Below are positions 43,981 through 51,449 of a stretch of DNA of 64,000 bases, one piece after another. Within the stretch, counting starts at the first letter, position 1; the number at the start of each line of letters is the position of its first letter. A program made the translations under genes and the position numbers. The notes beneath the pieces were generated by a model. It was not told the origin of the DNA and made no database searches. It saw only the letters and a program-made list of their open reading frames with translations. The stretch is from Jeongeupia chitinilytica (GTDB taxonomy: Bacteria; Pseudomonadota; Gammaproteobacteria; Burkholderiales; Chitinibacteraceae), in NCBI RefSeq assembly GCF_014652315.1, contig NZ_BMYO01000003.1, positions 124,412 to 188,411 of the forward strand. The letters are read 5' to 3'.

Positions 43981-45729
43981 ATGGCTGCAAGGACCGGGGT
44001 GCGTAGCGCAAGAAAAAGGATGTCGCCAGAAGATCGGGCGAATGCAAAAAAGAAAAGAGACGAGACTCGATTTCGCAACTCTGCAAAAGAGATTTTTGCA
44101 AAATCTGGATTTGTTTCGATTTCTTCTGAGGGGAGGGAGTTTAAATTCTCAACCCCCAATGGGGATAGAACCGGCGAGCTGGACGGCATTTTTGTATATG
44201 AAAATGTCTTAATTTTGCTGGAAGACACTTGCGCCGCTACGCCTGGGCCGCACCTCAACAAAAAGCTAATGTTTTTTGAACTTGCGCTTAAAAATCCAGC
44301 AAGATTTGTGAGTTGCCTTCGTGATGTGTTTCCTGAGTTTGAAAGGTATTTCAGTGCAAGGGCATATCAAGAAGAAGATTTTGTTTTAAGATTTGTATAC
44401 TTCAGCATGTATTCAGTGGATTCTGAGTATGTGGAGGCTGCAGCTCGTGCTGAAGTTAGGGTTGTTGAGCGAGCGCTGACTAATTATTTTAGTGCGCTTG
44501 TAAAGAACATTGCAGCGTCTGCAAAGTATGAAATATTCAAATTTTTGGATATTCCATATTCGGAAATTGGAGAGGAAAAATTAAGGGGTGGCAATTCAGA
44601 TTATCCGAGTAGATATAATGGATTCTTGTTGCCGGAGGCAAATAGTAGTTATCCGGAAGGGTATAAAATAGTTTCGTTTTATGCGGATCCGGCATCGTTG
44701 CTTAAAAAAAGCTTCGTATTGAGAAAGAATGGGTGGCTTGCGCCCAATTTGTCTTATCAGAGAATTCTCGATGTTTCGAAGATTAGGCTGATGAGGCGTT
44801 ATTTGACGGAAGATAAGCGGGTATTCCTTGGTAATATTATTGCAACCCTTCCTTCTTCGACCAAAATCGGTAAGCTTTCAACCGCAGATCAGCTTTCGCT
44901 GGATGACCAGCGGACGGTGAAAGCAGTGAAAATTACGTTGCCAGATGAGTATAACGTAATTGGATTGGTAGATGGGCAGCATCGAGTTTATTCGTATCAT
45001 GAAGGAAACGATGCGTTCGAGAAAGAAATAAATCGATTGCGAACTAAGCAGAATTTGCTCGTTACCGGAATTATATACCCAGAGTACGTGTCGGACGAGG
45101 AGAGAACCTTGTTTGAGGCAAAATTGTTTTTGGAAATAAATAGCCGACAAACCAAGGTTAAGTCTGCGTTGACTCAGGAGATTGAGCTGATTGTCAATCC
45201 TTTCTCCACGACGGCAATTGCTAAGGCTGTGTTAGTTCGACTTGCAAAAAAAGGAGCGCTCAAGGATAGGTTGGAAGAGCACGTATTTGATGATGTGAAG
45301 AAGCTGAAGGTGTCTTCCATTATCGGTTACGGCTTGAAGCCCCTAGTCAAAAAGGAAGGCGGGGATTCGTTGTTTGATCTGTGGGGCGAAGATAGGAAAA
45401 AGGTTGATATTTTTACAGAGCGCAATAGGGAGCATCTCGAGGAGTTTGTGGATTTTTGTGCTTCGGAGATCAATGACTTATTGATCTCGGTGAAAGTTTC
45501 ATGCTCGGATGCTTGGTATATTGGCCACGATAAGAAGCTTCTGACTCCGACATCAATAAATGGATTTCTCAAGTGCTTGCGCCTTATTATTGAGAAAAGA
45601 AACGTGCGCGGAATTGAGGAATACAAAAAAAGATTGGCCAATATTGGTGATTTCGATTTTTCAACGTACAAGTCGAGTCATTGGAATCAGCTGGGCACTG
45701 ACTTGTATGCAAATTATTTTGCAAGCTGA
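43981..45729 (+). CDS. DGQHR-domain protein with possible nuclease-like N-terminus
   Basis: The 582-aa protein contains the DGQHR signature (331-335, in VIGLVDGQHRVY) and the downstream INSRQTKV block (386-393) of the DndB/DGQHR family, a ParB-like fold linked to DNA phosphorothioation and other modification systems. The N-terminal 110 residues carry GELDGI (65-70) followed by ILLEDT (78-83), spaced like the core of a PD-(D/E)xK nuclease. However, the expected Lys is Thr, and Lys94/Lys95 follow later. The partner is a DNA methyltransferase, so a role as restriction or regulatory subunit is inferred. No dnd genes are present nearby. Confidence 0.85.
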   Translation: MAARTGVRSARKRMSPEDRANAKKKRDETRFRNSAKEIFAKSGFVSISSEGREFKFSTPNGDRTGELDGIFVYENVLILLEDTCAATPGPHLNKKLMFFELALKNPARFVSCLRDVFPEFERYFSARAYQEEDFVLRFVYFSMYSVDSEYVEAAARAEVRVVERALTNYFSALVKNIAASAKYEIFKFLDIPYSEIGEEKLRGGNSDYPSRYNGFLLPEANSSYPEGYKIVSFYADPASLLKKSFVLRKNGWLAPNLSYQRILDVSKIRLMRRYLTEDKRVFLGNIIATLPSSTKIGKLSTADQLSLDDQRTVKAVKITLPDEYNVIGLVDGQHRVYSYHEGNDAFEKEINRLRTKQNLLVTGIIYPEYVSDEERTLFEAKLFLEINSRQTKVKSALTQEIELIVNPFSTTAIAKAVLVRLAKKGALKDRLEEHVFDDVKKLKVSSIIGYGLKPLVKKEGGDSLFDLWGEDRKKVDIFTERNREHLEEFVDFCASEINDLLISVKVSCSDAWYIGHDKKLLTPTSINGFLKCLRLIIEKRNVRGIEEYKKRLANIGDFDFSTYKSSHWNQLGTDLYANYFAS

Positions 45730-45765
45730 TTCAGCTTCGACTTTCTGGGTTCGCTAGTCTATTAG

Positions 45766-46089
45766 GATTTTGGTGAAATCCTCGTTGTAGATCTGGGCGG
45801 TATGGTGCTCGGCCTAATTTCACGATGCGATCTGGGTGCCGATGCTGGCGAGGCCTTATCGGTGCCGTCGCAGGTCGCGCACGGGGCGCTCGTGTATTTG
45901 GCCCGCCAACCGGGTGAGGTCGCCGAAGCGCTGGCGCTGGTTGTGGAGCATGGCGGCACGCTGGTCAAGCCGGCCACGGAAATCGCATGGGGTGTTGCTG
46001 GCTACTTCCGCGATCCGGACGAGCATCTGCTTGAGGTTTGCTACGAGGATGGCTGGAAGATCGACGAAGCAGCGCGCTTGCTGGTCTGA
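45766..46089 (+). pseudogene. 5'-truncated VOC (glyoxalase/bleomycin-resistance-like) gene
   Basis: The frame reads DFGEILVVDLGGMVLGLISR and ends with AGYFRDPDEHLLEVCYEDGWKI, the typical second half of a VOC metal-binding domain. It is preceded by an in-frame TAG at 45763-45765, and the N-terminal half of the domain is missing. The GC-rich codons match the core chromosome, not the AT-rich island to its left. An internal ATG at 45802 leaves only 95 aa. I read it as a core gene cut by the island insertion. Confidence 0.7.
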
Positions 46090-46149
46090 GCGTTTGGGAC
46101 GGGCGGCTGGAGCGGACGAGGGCCGCTCCAGTTGTTTGGAGCAATATGC
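46090..46149. other. Presumed prophage left attachment region
   Basis: The integrase reads outward to 46150 and the chromosomal VOC remnant ends at 46089, so the left prophage junction should fall in these 60 bases. The matching right end is outside the window, so the att core cannot be identified. Confidence 0.35.
46107..46135. terminator. Hairpin terminator after the VOC remnant
   Basis: Perfect nine-base arms CTGGAGCGG and CCGCTCCAG enclose a seven-base loop, followed by TTGTTT. It lies 18 nt after the VOC stop and 15 nt before the integrase 3' end, so it may serve both converging genes. Confidence 0.65.
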
Positions 46150-47322
46150 TCAACTGCTGTCCGCGACAAGTGCATTTCGGCCAAACGTTGCATTTGCCTT
46201 CAAGCCTGCCTGTGGAGATGCGTCTGGAAGCCAGCGACCGTAAACCCTGGCGATCATGGTCCAGTCGGCATGCCCCATCTGTGCCGCAACCCACATCGGC
46301 GCCTCACCGGCGCTGAGCATCATGCTGGCGTAGGTATGGCGGGTTTGGTAGGGGCGGCGATATCGGACTCCCGCGCGTTCGAGCGCTGGCAGCCAGATCG
46401 ACTTCCGGATGCCATTCGGCCCTTTCCAGGGTTGGTTCGAATACGGGTTAAGCCAGATTAGACCGCTCGGGTGCTCAAGCGTATGCACTTTCTGCGCCTC
46501 CAGTGCCTGAAGCGCCATGGGAAGCAGCTTGACCTCGCGCGCACCTGCGCGCGTTTTCGGTGTTTCAGGCTCCTTCGCATGGGCGGTCTTCGCCTTGTTG
46601 ATCATGACTACGCTTCGTATCCAGTCGATGTCCTTCCACTCCAGTGCAATTAGCTCGCTGGTCCGCAGGCCAGTCCAGAATGCAAACTGCACCAGATTCC
46701 GGGCCGCACCTTCCAGATTGGCAAGTACCGAAGCCTGTTCGCTCGGCGAAAGCGGATCGACGTCGTCAACTCGTCGAGGCGCCGTTTTGCGGCGATAGGT
46801 CCAATCGTGGAGCGGGTTGCTTTCGATCATCTCGTCGTCGACAGCATCGTTCAGGGCAATCCGTAGCGGGCTGAGCATGTTGGCGATCCGCTTGTTGCCG
46901 GCCGTCAGCGTATTGCACCAGTTACGGATTACCGGCCGCTTCAAGTCACTCAAGCGCATTGAACCGAACGCCGGAATCAGATGATTGAAGATGGTCATCC
47001 GGTAGTCATGCAGCGTACTTGCTTTGAGCGTCAACGATTGCTGATCAAACCAAGCGCAAAGATAGTCTTCCACCGTTTCGACTTGGCCGAGACGTTCCGC
47101 AAACATGCGTGCCCGAGCGGAATCGGGAAAAGTCACCGTGTAGTCGAAAGTGCCCAAGGCGATCGCCTCGAGCACTGCGGCGCGGTGCTGCGCGACCCGC
47201 TTCAGATTAGCGGGGGTGGGCTGAAGCTTGATCCGCTCACGACAGCGGACGCCTCGATAGGAGAAGGTGATTTCGATCGACGTTTCACTGACTGCGTTGA
47301 CGCCCGGCCACTTTCCGCCCAT
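46150..47322 (-). CDS. int: Phage tyrosine-recombinase integrase
   Basis: The 390-aa integrase has an N-terminal arm-type DNA-binding domain (ETSIEITFSYRGVRCRERIKL region, DUF3596-like), a core-binding SAM-like domain (about 95-185), and a catalytic domain. Visible there are the Arg of TGLRTSEL, the box II residues HTYAS, and the GHADWTMIARVYGRW end bearing the nucleophilic Tyr. ATG 47322 is chosen because it begins the conserved arm domain. It overlaps the excisionase gene by 121 nt, as the excisionase runs on into the integrase start region. Confidence 0.92.
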   Translation of the reverse strand: MGGKWPGVNAVSETSIEITFSYRGVRCRERIKLQPTPANLKRVAQHRAAVLEAIALGTFDYTVTFPDSARARMFAERLGQVETVEDYLCAWFDQQSLTLKASTLHDYRMTIFNHLIPAFGSMRLSDLKRPVIRNWCNTLTAGNKRIANMLSPLRIALNDAVDDEMIESNPLHDWTYRRKTAPRRVDDVDPLSPSEQASVLANLEGAARNLVQFAFWTGLRTSELIALEWKDIDWIRSVVMINKAKTAHAKEPETPKTRAGAREVKLLPMALQALEAQKVHTLEHPSGLIWLNPYSNQPWKGPNGIRKSIWLPALERAGVRYRRPYQTRHTYASMMLSAGEAPMWVAAQMGHADWTMIARVYGRWLPDASPQAGLKANATFGRNALVADSS

Positions 47323-47486
47323 TGGTTGTAACCCTCTATATCGATCAAAATTCGCCCATCGGGGGCTTTTATCCAGACCTGCGCCATCAGCCATACACCG
47401 TTGTGGATCTTCGATCTGATGGCGTACTCGGTGTACCCGGACTCTTTCGAAAACTGCCGTATCGTCTTGAATCTGATGGTCGTCAT
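47202..47486 (-). CDS. Excisionase-like DNA-binding protein
   Basis: The 94-aa protein begins MTTIRFKTIRQFSKESGYTE, a MerR-like winged helix-turn-helix, and has a beta-wing with WIKAPDGRILIDIEGYNQWAE, typical of phage excisionases next to DUF3596-type integrases. The C-terminal Ser/Pro-rich tail overlaps the first 121 nt of int in another frame. Start ATG 47486 overlaps the preceding gene's stop by 4 nt. Confidence 0.8.
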   Translation of the reverse strand: MTTIRFKTIRQFSKESGYTEYAIRSKIHNGVWLMAQVWIKAPDGRILIDIEGYNQWAESGRASTQSVKRRSKSPSPIEASAVVSGSSFSPPPLI

Positions 47487-47722
47487 ACACCGTTCCTCGA
47501 AGAGAGCGCCGGACGCCATTGCCATACCTCGCAGGTAGCAGTTTTCAGTTCGCGAGCGATTTGATGGTCGCGTCGGCGATTGCGCAGGACTTCAAGTTCA
47601 GAACCCCGAGCGCGAATGATGACCAGATCATGCGTGTGCAGGCGTGCGGGTGATGCCGACAACAGTGCGTTCGCTCGCCATGGCGTATTCGCCAGCCGTG
47701 CGGCTTCTGCATGGGCGTTCAT
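47483..47722 (-). CDS. Small phage protein, 79 aa
   Basis: I do not recognise a family. The 79-aa product starts MNAHAEAARLANTPWRANAL and has a basic middle (RNRRRDHQIARELK), possibly nucleic-acid binding. ATG 47722 gives an exact ATGA overlap with the upstream gene, and its own stop overlaps the excisionase start the same way, which supports both start and reality. Confidence 0.6.
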   Translation of the reverse strand: MNAHAEAARLANTPWRANALLSASPARLHTHDLVIIRARGSELEVLRNRRRDHQIARELKTATCEVWQWRPALSSRNGV

Positions 47723-47910
47723 GGCGCACTCTCGGCGCCGATGGTGTTGATGAGATCCATGACGATCGTCCAGATACCCAGCAGGCTGAAGATCGTGATG
47801 GCCGCGGTGATCTTGTCGAGCGGGTGGGGCAGGTTGCTGCACGCGGCACAGATTGTCAGGGCGAGGGCGAGGCATGCCGCGGTGACGATGATTTGAAGGG
47901 CGAAGGTCAT
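47719..47910 (-). CDS. Small two-helix membrane protein, 63 aa
   Basis: This 63-aa protein has two hydrophobic segments (about 4-22 and 33-55) around a short polar loop with Cys-Ser-Asn. It has ATGA overlaps with neighbours on both sides. Small membrane proteins in lysogeny operons sometimes act in superinfection exclusion, but nothing specific is visible here. Confidence 0.55.
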   Translation of the reverse strand: MTFALQIIVTAACLALALTICAACSNLPHPLDKITAAITIFSLLGIWTIVMDLINTIGAESAP

Positions 47911-48194
47911 GCTGCCGCCCTCATGTGCTCGCCATCGTTTCCTCTGGCCGTCTCGACGTGTTTCAAGACATAGAAGCGAGTGTCGATGCCGTTAGAGATC
48001 CGGTAGCCGGCTGCAAGGATGGGATTCATCAGCTCGACTACCAATCCGTCGCCAACCATCAAAGCGTAGATAGTGGCGTTGCGGGGTGTAGGAGGTTGTT
48101 GCTCTGAGTGGCCGTAAGTTCGGATGGATTGCACGTTGCAGACCTTTCCGGGGGATTTACCGGATTGATGCGCAGCGGGCCATGTCATTTGCAC
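47907..48194 (-). CDS. Hypothetical phage protein, 95 aa
   Basis: The first gene of the minus-strand excisionase/integrase operon encodes 95 aa of unknown function, with a polar N-terminus and a beta-rich centre (NATIYALMVGDGLVVELMNP, then GIDTRFYVLKHVET). Two repressor-type operators lie just upstream at 48236-48276, so its transcription is probably repressor-controlled. Confidence 0.6.
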   Translation of the reverse strand: MQMTWPAAHQSGKSPGKVCNVQSIRTYGHSEQQPPTPRNATIYALMVGDGLVVELMNPILAAGYRISNGIDTRFYVLKHVETARGNDGEHMRAAA

Positions 48195-48234
48195 GCCTCC
48201 CCGAGGCCTACTGCGCTAGGTGGCGTGTAATAAA

Positions 48235-48251
48235 TATACCCACAAGGTATA
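48235..48251. promoter_or_regulatory. Repressor operator O1
   Basis: The palindrome TATACCCACAAGGTATA shares the half-sites TACC/GGTA and the spacing of two further sites around the repressor gene. It lies upstream of the excisionase/integrase operon. Confidence 0.65.
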
Positions 48252-48261
48252 CATAAAATCA

Positions 48262-48276
48262 ATACCCATCAGGTAT
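48262..48276. promoter_or_regulatory. Repressor operator O2
   Basis: ATACCCATCAGGTAT repeats the O1 pattern 26 nt further on, between the repressor terminator and the operon start. Paired sites suggest cooperative binding. Confidence 0.65.
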
Positions 48277-48289
48277 CTTTTGTGGGCAT

Positions 48290-48316
48290 GAAAAAGCCGC
48301 CTGAAAAAGCGGCTTG
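48290..48316 (-). terminator. Intrinsic terminator of the repressor gene
   Basis: On the minus strand AAGCCGC...GCGGCTT forms a seven-base stem followed by TTTTTC, 31 nt after the repressor stop. Confidence 0.75.
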
Positions 48317-48346
48317 TTTGGCTTATGAAGTGCGCTTGCTGCGCAG

Positions 48347-48778
48347 TTACTTCTCGTTTGCGAGGTGATCGGCTGTGGAGACGAGGAGAGACAAGGATTG
48401 GTCGCTGAGAGCTCCACTAGCACTTGCTACTGCTATTTTCTCCATCAGGAGGAGTGCTTTGGGTGGGACCTGAACCCATAGATCTTCTGATATGCCGGGT
48501 AAGCGCAGCGTTTGAGCTTGTTTGTTCTGGAGCGTGCTGAGTGCACCATCGGCAGCATTAAGCCCGTCATGGCGAGCGTCCATCCACCCGTGAGGTTTCT
48601 GCGCGGCGGTTTCTGCGTCCCGTGCGATCTTGTCACCGATGTTCTTAACCGGTGTTTTGCCAATGTAGTTACTCAGCAGGGCATAGCTGATGTTCATCAG
48701 CTTTGCGAGCTGTGGGCGCCCGCCCACCTCTTGCGCAAGCAGGCGCAAATTGGCTAGGCGAATTGCGTAGATATCCAT
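48347..48778 (-). CDS. Phage repressor-like HTH protein
   Basis: The 143-aa protein has an N-terminal helix-turn-helix (GGRPQLAKLMNISYALLSNYIGK, about 19-41) and a C-terminal region without an obvious LexA-type Ser/Lys peptidase pair, so it is probably not self-cleaved. It is transcribed away from the early + strand genes and flanked by three copies of the same palindrome. That arrangement makes it the likely lysogeny repressor. Confidence 0.75.
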   Translation of the reverse strand: MDIYAIRLANLRLLAQEVGGRPQLAKLMNISYALLSNYIGKTPVKNIGDKIARDAETAAQKPHGWMDARHDGLNAADGALSTLQNKQAQTLRLPGISEDLWVQVPPKALLLMEKIAVASASGALSDQSLSLLVSTADHLANEK

Positions 48779-48845
48779 CTAGCCATTTTCATAACGTTGA
48801 CGCCCCGCGTAAATGACCTGCCGGGTACATTTGTGTTGCAGAAAA

Positions 48846-48864
48846 ATATACCTGTGAGGTATAT
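48846..48864. promoter_or_regulatory. Repressor operator O3
   Basis: AATATACCTGTGAGGTATATT-type sequence: arms AATATACC and GGTATATT around the centre TGTGA. It lies between the repressor start (48778) and the first early gene (49071), where it could control both divergent promoters. Confidence 0.7.
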
Positions 48865-48981
48865 TTTGAGTGTGAGTTTGAGGACGCCCAGCTTGTAACC
48901 GACAGCCATCCGGGCTGTAGCCTCGTCTTGAAATACTTCGATTTAGGTTCCACCGCCACAGCGTGCCCCGCTATGGCCTTT

Positions 48982-49002
48982 GCCGGTCGCGCCGGCTTTT
49001 TT
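48982..49002 (+). terminator. Intrinsic terminator/attenuator in the early leader
   Basis: GCCGG and CCGGC arms around a five-base loop are followed by six Ts. The structure lies between operator O3 and the first early gene, so early transcription must read through it; an antitermination or attenuation role is possible. Confidence 0.6.
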
Positions 49003-49070
49003 CTTCCTGCTGCACTGCCATTTTCGGCACGGCAGCGCGCCTTCACACCATTTTCCAAGGAGAGCGCCTT

Positions 49071-49526
49071 ATGAAACAGGCTTATCGCCACGTTGTCGTT
49101 GCCGGGCAGGTGCTGGCCAAAAGCCATCACAACGGGATCGTGGGGCTGGCTGCGGTGATGCACAAGAACGCGACCATCCTGACCAACAAGCTCAACCCCA
49201 ATAACGACGCCAACCAGCTGACGTTGACCGAGGCCGCCGAAATCACCGACCGGATGCAGAGTCCGGTGATTGCCGATGCGCTGGCGTCGCTGTGCGGTTA
49301 CGTGACGGTGCCACTGCCGGAAGCACACCGCTCGCTGCGCGAACTGTCGCGCGAGTTCTGTCTGCTGGCAAAGGAGTGTGGCGACACCGGTGGCGAGATT
49401 GCCCGCGCCGAAGCACCCGACAGCGAGTGGGGCGAGCAGTTGAGCCCGGCCGAGCGCAAACGGATCGAGCAGCATCTGCGTCGTCTGTTGACCGTGGGTG
49501 CCGGCATGTTGTTGCAGGTGGGCTGA
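49071..49526 (+). CDS. CII/CP76-type phage regulatory protein
   Basis: The 151-aa protein resembles the phage CP76/CII-like family: an HKNATILTNKLNPNNDANQLTLTEA-type segment (about 31-55), in which HTH positions and the Leu-Thr-x-x-Glu-Ala motif are visible, then helical regions. It is the first gene of the rightward operon, preceded by CAAGGAGAG. It probably regulates lysis/lysogeny or early transcription. Confidence 0.7.
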   Translation: MKQAYRHVVVAGQVLAKSHHNGIVGLAAVMHKNATILTNKLNPNNDANQLTLTEAAEITDRMQSPVIADALASLCGYVTVPLPEAHRSLRELSREFCLLAKECGDTGGEIARAEAPDSEWGEQLSPAERKRIEQHLRRLLTVGAGMLLQVG

Positions 49527-49537
49527 GGGAGAGGGCG

Positions 49538-49846
49538 ATGATTGCGGTAACGCATGTCGAGGCCCGGGCGCTGAAGCGCTGCTCGGATCTGGCGAAGCGG
49601 GTGTATGTATCTGGTTTGTTGCGGTTGGTGGATCTGCGCGACGCGCACGTCACCGGGCCGCGCCAGTCGATGTTGAACCAGCTGGCATCACTAGTGGGGC
49701 CGGTCCCGGCCTTGGGTCGGCCACTGGTCTACGAGGAGCTGCGGGCGGTACTGGCCGAACTGCTCAATGCCGGGGTGATCGAGAGCCGTGGCGATCTGCG
49801 GGTCTTCGACGTGGTGCTGTTGCCTCGGACAAGGTGGGCCGCATGA
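49538..49846 (+). CDS. Hypothetical phage protein, 102 aa
   Basis: I do not recognise this 102-aa protein. It is basic at the N-terminus and ends with a short winged-helix-like segment (LAELLNAGVIESRGDLRVFDVV). It starts at ATG 49538, 11 nt after the CP76-like gene, and overlaps the O-like gene by 4 nt, suggesting a role in replication or its control. Confidence 0.6.
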   Translation: MIAVTHVEARALKRCSDLAKRVYVSGLLRLVDLRDAHVTGPRQSMLNQLASLVGPVPALGRPLVYEELRAVLAELLNAGVIESRGDLRVFDVVLLPRTRWAA

Positions 49847-50799
49847 GCGTACTGATCTCCGACGCCGAACGGGCCGCGCTCGAATACCTCGATCCGTTCG
49901 ATTTCAAACTGTACGTACTGGGCCTGCGCTGGCACATGGACTACCAGTCCGGCATCGTCGGTCGTGCTCGCGGTATCTCGTACCAGAGCCTCTCCGAGGC
50001 GGTCGAGAGCCATCCGGAAGCCTGCAGCAGGGCCAAGGCGGTCAAACCCACCGAGAAACGCCTGCGCTGTGCGCTCGAACGCTTCGAACGGCTGGGTCTG
50101 GTGGTGCGCAAGCATGACCCGAAACACCTCGTTTTTTCACTCCCGTTGGCGACCCTGGCCGACGTGCGTCCGAAATCCGGGGGGCAGATGAAGGGCAGGG
50201 ATGAAGGGCGGGCTGCAAGCCGCGCCAGTGCTGGGGTTCCGACTAGTGAGGGGCAGACCCGAATTGCCCATGAGCGGCACACATCAGAGGTCGGGTTTTT
50301 ACTCTCCGAATCATCATCATCTGTGGAATCAACTACGGGGGCAGATGGTGCCGTTGCCGACGAGATGATGCCGGTCGAAGAGGGCAACGAAACCCTGACT
50401 GCACTGGCGACAGTATTGCGCGACTCAGGCATTCCGGTGTCACCACGTCATGCCCAGCTGCGTAGCTGGGCCAGTGCGGCGGTCTCGGTCGACGAACTCC
50501 GGTCGGCAGTGGCGACAGCACGCAAGTACAAGCCGACGCCGGAGGCGCTGCCGCTGGCCTATCTGGCCAAGGTGCTGCAGACGGCACGCTCATCGAACGT
50601 CGTGCCGCTGACCTCTGCCGGTCCGGCCGGCAAACCGTGGTTCGAGTCCTGGTCCGGCATTCAGGCCAAGGGAGAGGCCTTCGGGTTGTTCGAGCGGGAC
50701 TTCGCCCAACCGCAGCTGTTCCGCGAAGCGGTGCTGCAGGCCGCCGGTGTCGGCCGGCAGGCGCAGCGGGTCGCCCACGTCGATGCGGGAGGGCGCTGA
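49843..50799 (+). CDS. Phage replication initiation protein, O/DnaT-like
   Basis: The 318-aa protein has an N-terminal winged-helix region (about 10-100, FDFKLYVLGLRWHMDYQSGIVG then LERLGLVVRK), a variable charged/Ser-rich middle, and a C-terminal segment (about 195-245, SPRHAQLRSWASAAVSVDELRSA) like the DnaT/O DNA-binding domain. With the P-like gene overlapping it by 1 nt, it should form the O/P pair that loads host helicase. Confidence 0.7.
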   Translation: MSVLISDAERAALEYLDPFDFKLYVLGLRWHMDYQSGIVGRARGISYQSLSEAVESHPEACSRAKAVKPTEKRLRCALERFERLGLVVRKHDPKHLVFSLPLATLADVRPKSGGQMKGRDEGRAASRASAGVPTSEGQTRIAHERHTSEVGFLLSESSSSVESTTGADGAVADEMMPVEEGNETLTALATVLRDSGIPVSPRHAQLRSWASAAVSVDELRSAVATARKYKPTPEALPLAYLAKVLQTARSSNVVPLTSAGPAGKPWFESWSGIQAKGEAFGLFERDFAQPQLFREAVLQAAGVGRQAQRVAHVDAGGR

Positions 50800-51386
50800 T
50801 GGCCCGCAATCCGTGGTTGCGCCCGGCTGGTGCCGACGGCTTCGTGGCCGTGCGCGTGCTGTGGGAACGGTTCGCCGCAGTGTATGGCGCCAAATGGCGC
50901 ACTCAGTTTCCGGACGAGGCCTCACAGGTGGTGTGGGGCGAATCGGCTGCCGCGCTGTTCTACGCCCGCGGCATCCAGTACCGGATGCTTAAGCCGGTGC
51001 TCGACCGGTTGCTTGCTACGGTCCGGGCCGACTCGGTTCCGCCTTCACTGGCCGAACTGGCTGACATGGTGTTGCCGGCGATCGACTTCGCTGCCGCCTT
51101 CGACGAGGCGAGGGTACAGGCACCGCTTGTTCAGTTCGGCAGTGCAGTGTGGAGCCAGCCGGCGATCTACTGGGCGGCGCGGGACTTTGGCCTGAGCCGG
51201 ATCGCTTCAGCGCGCTGGGGCCGCAGCAAGGGAGACTGGATACGGCTGCTGTCGAAGAGACTGGCAACCCCGTGCCCGGCGGTACCGGCGAACGTACCGC
51301 CACCGGAATACAAGCGCGGCAATACCGCCGTCGCCGCCGCCTCGGTGGCACAACTGAAGGAAATGCTGGCTGCAAAAGCGGCCTGA
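50799..51386 (+). CDS. Phage replication protein P-like
   Basis: The 195-aa protein resembles lambda P-type helicase loaders: WERFAAVYGAKWRTQF near 23-38, then a hydrophobic LAELADMVLPAIDFAAAF helix and WGRSKGDWIRLLSKRL. Its start overlaps the O-like stop as TGATG. The expected role is recruiting DnaB to the phage origin. Confidence 0.7.
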   Translation: MARNPWLRPAGADGFVAVRVLWERFAAVYGAKWRTQFPDEASQVVWGESAAALFYARGIQYRMLKPVLDRLLATVRADSVPPSLAELADMVLPAIDFAAAFDEARVQAPLVQFGSAVWSQPAIYWAARDFGLSRIASARWGRSKGDWIRLLSKRLATPCPAVPANVPPPEYKRGNTAVAAASVAQLKEMLAAKAA

Positions 51387-51401
51387 GCAGAACACAACAA
51401 A

Positions 51402-51419
51402 GCCCGGCAACGATCGGGC
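51402..51419 (+). terminator. Possible hairpin between P-like and Q-like genes
   Basis: Arms GCCCG and CGGGC surround an eight-base loop. The stem is short and there is no T-run, so terminator function is doubtful. Confidence 0.3.
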
Positions 51420-51449
51420 CAGGTGGTCTCCGGGGCAATATCGGAGGGA

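Noticed and set aside
43981..45729. Dnd phosphorothioation locus
   Set aside because: Only a DGQHR-family protein is present; dndA, dndC, dndD and dndE are absent, and the partner is a methyltransferase.
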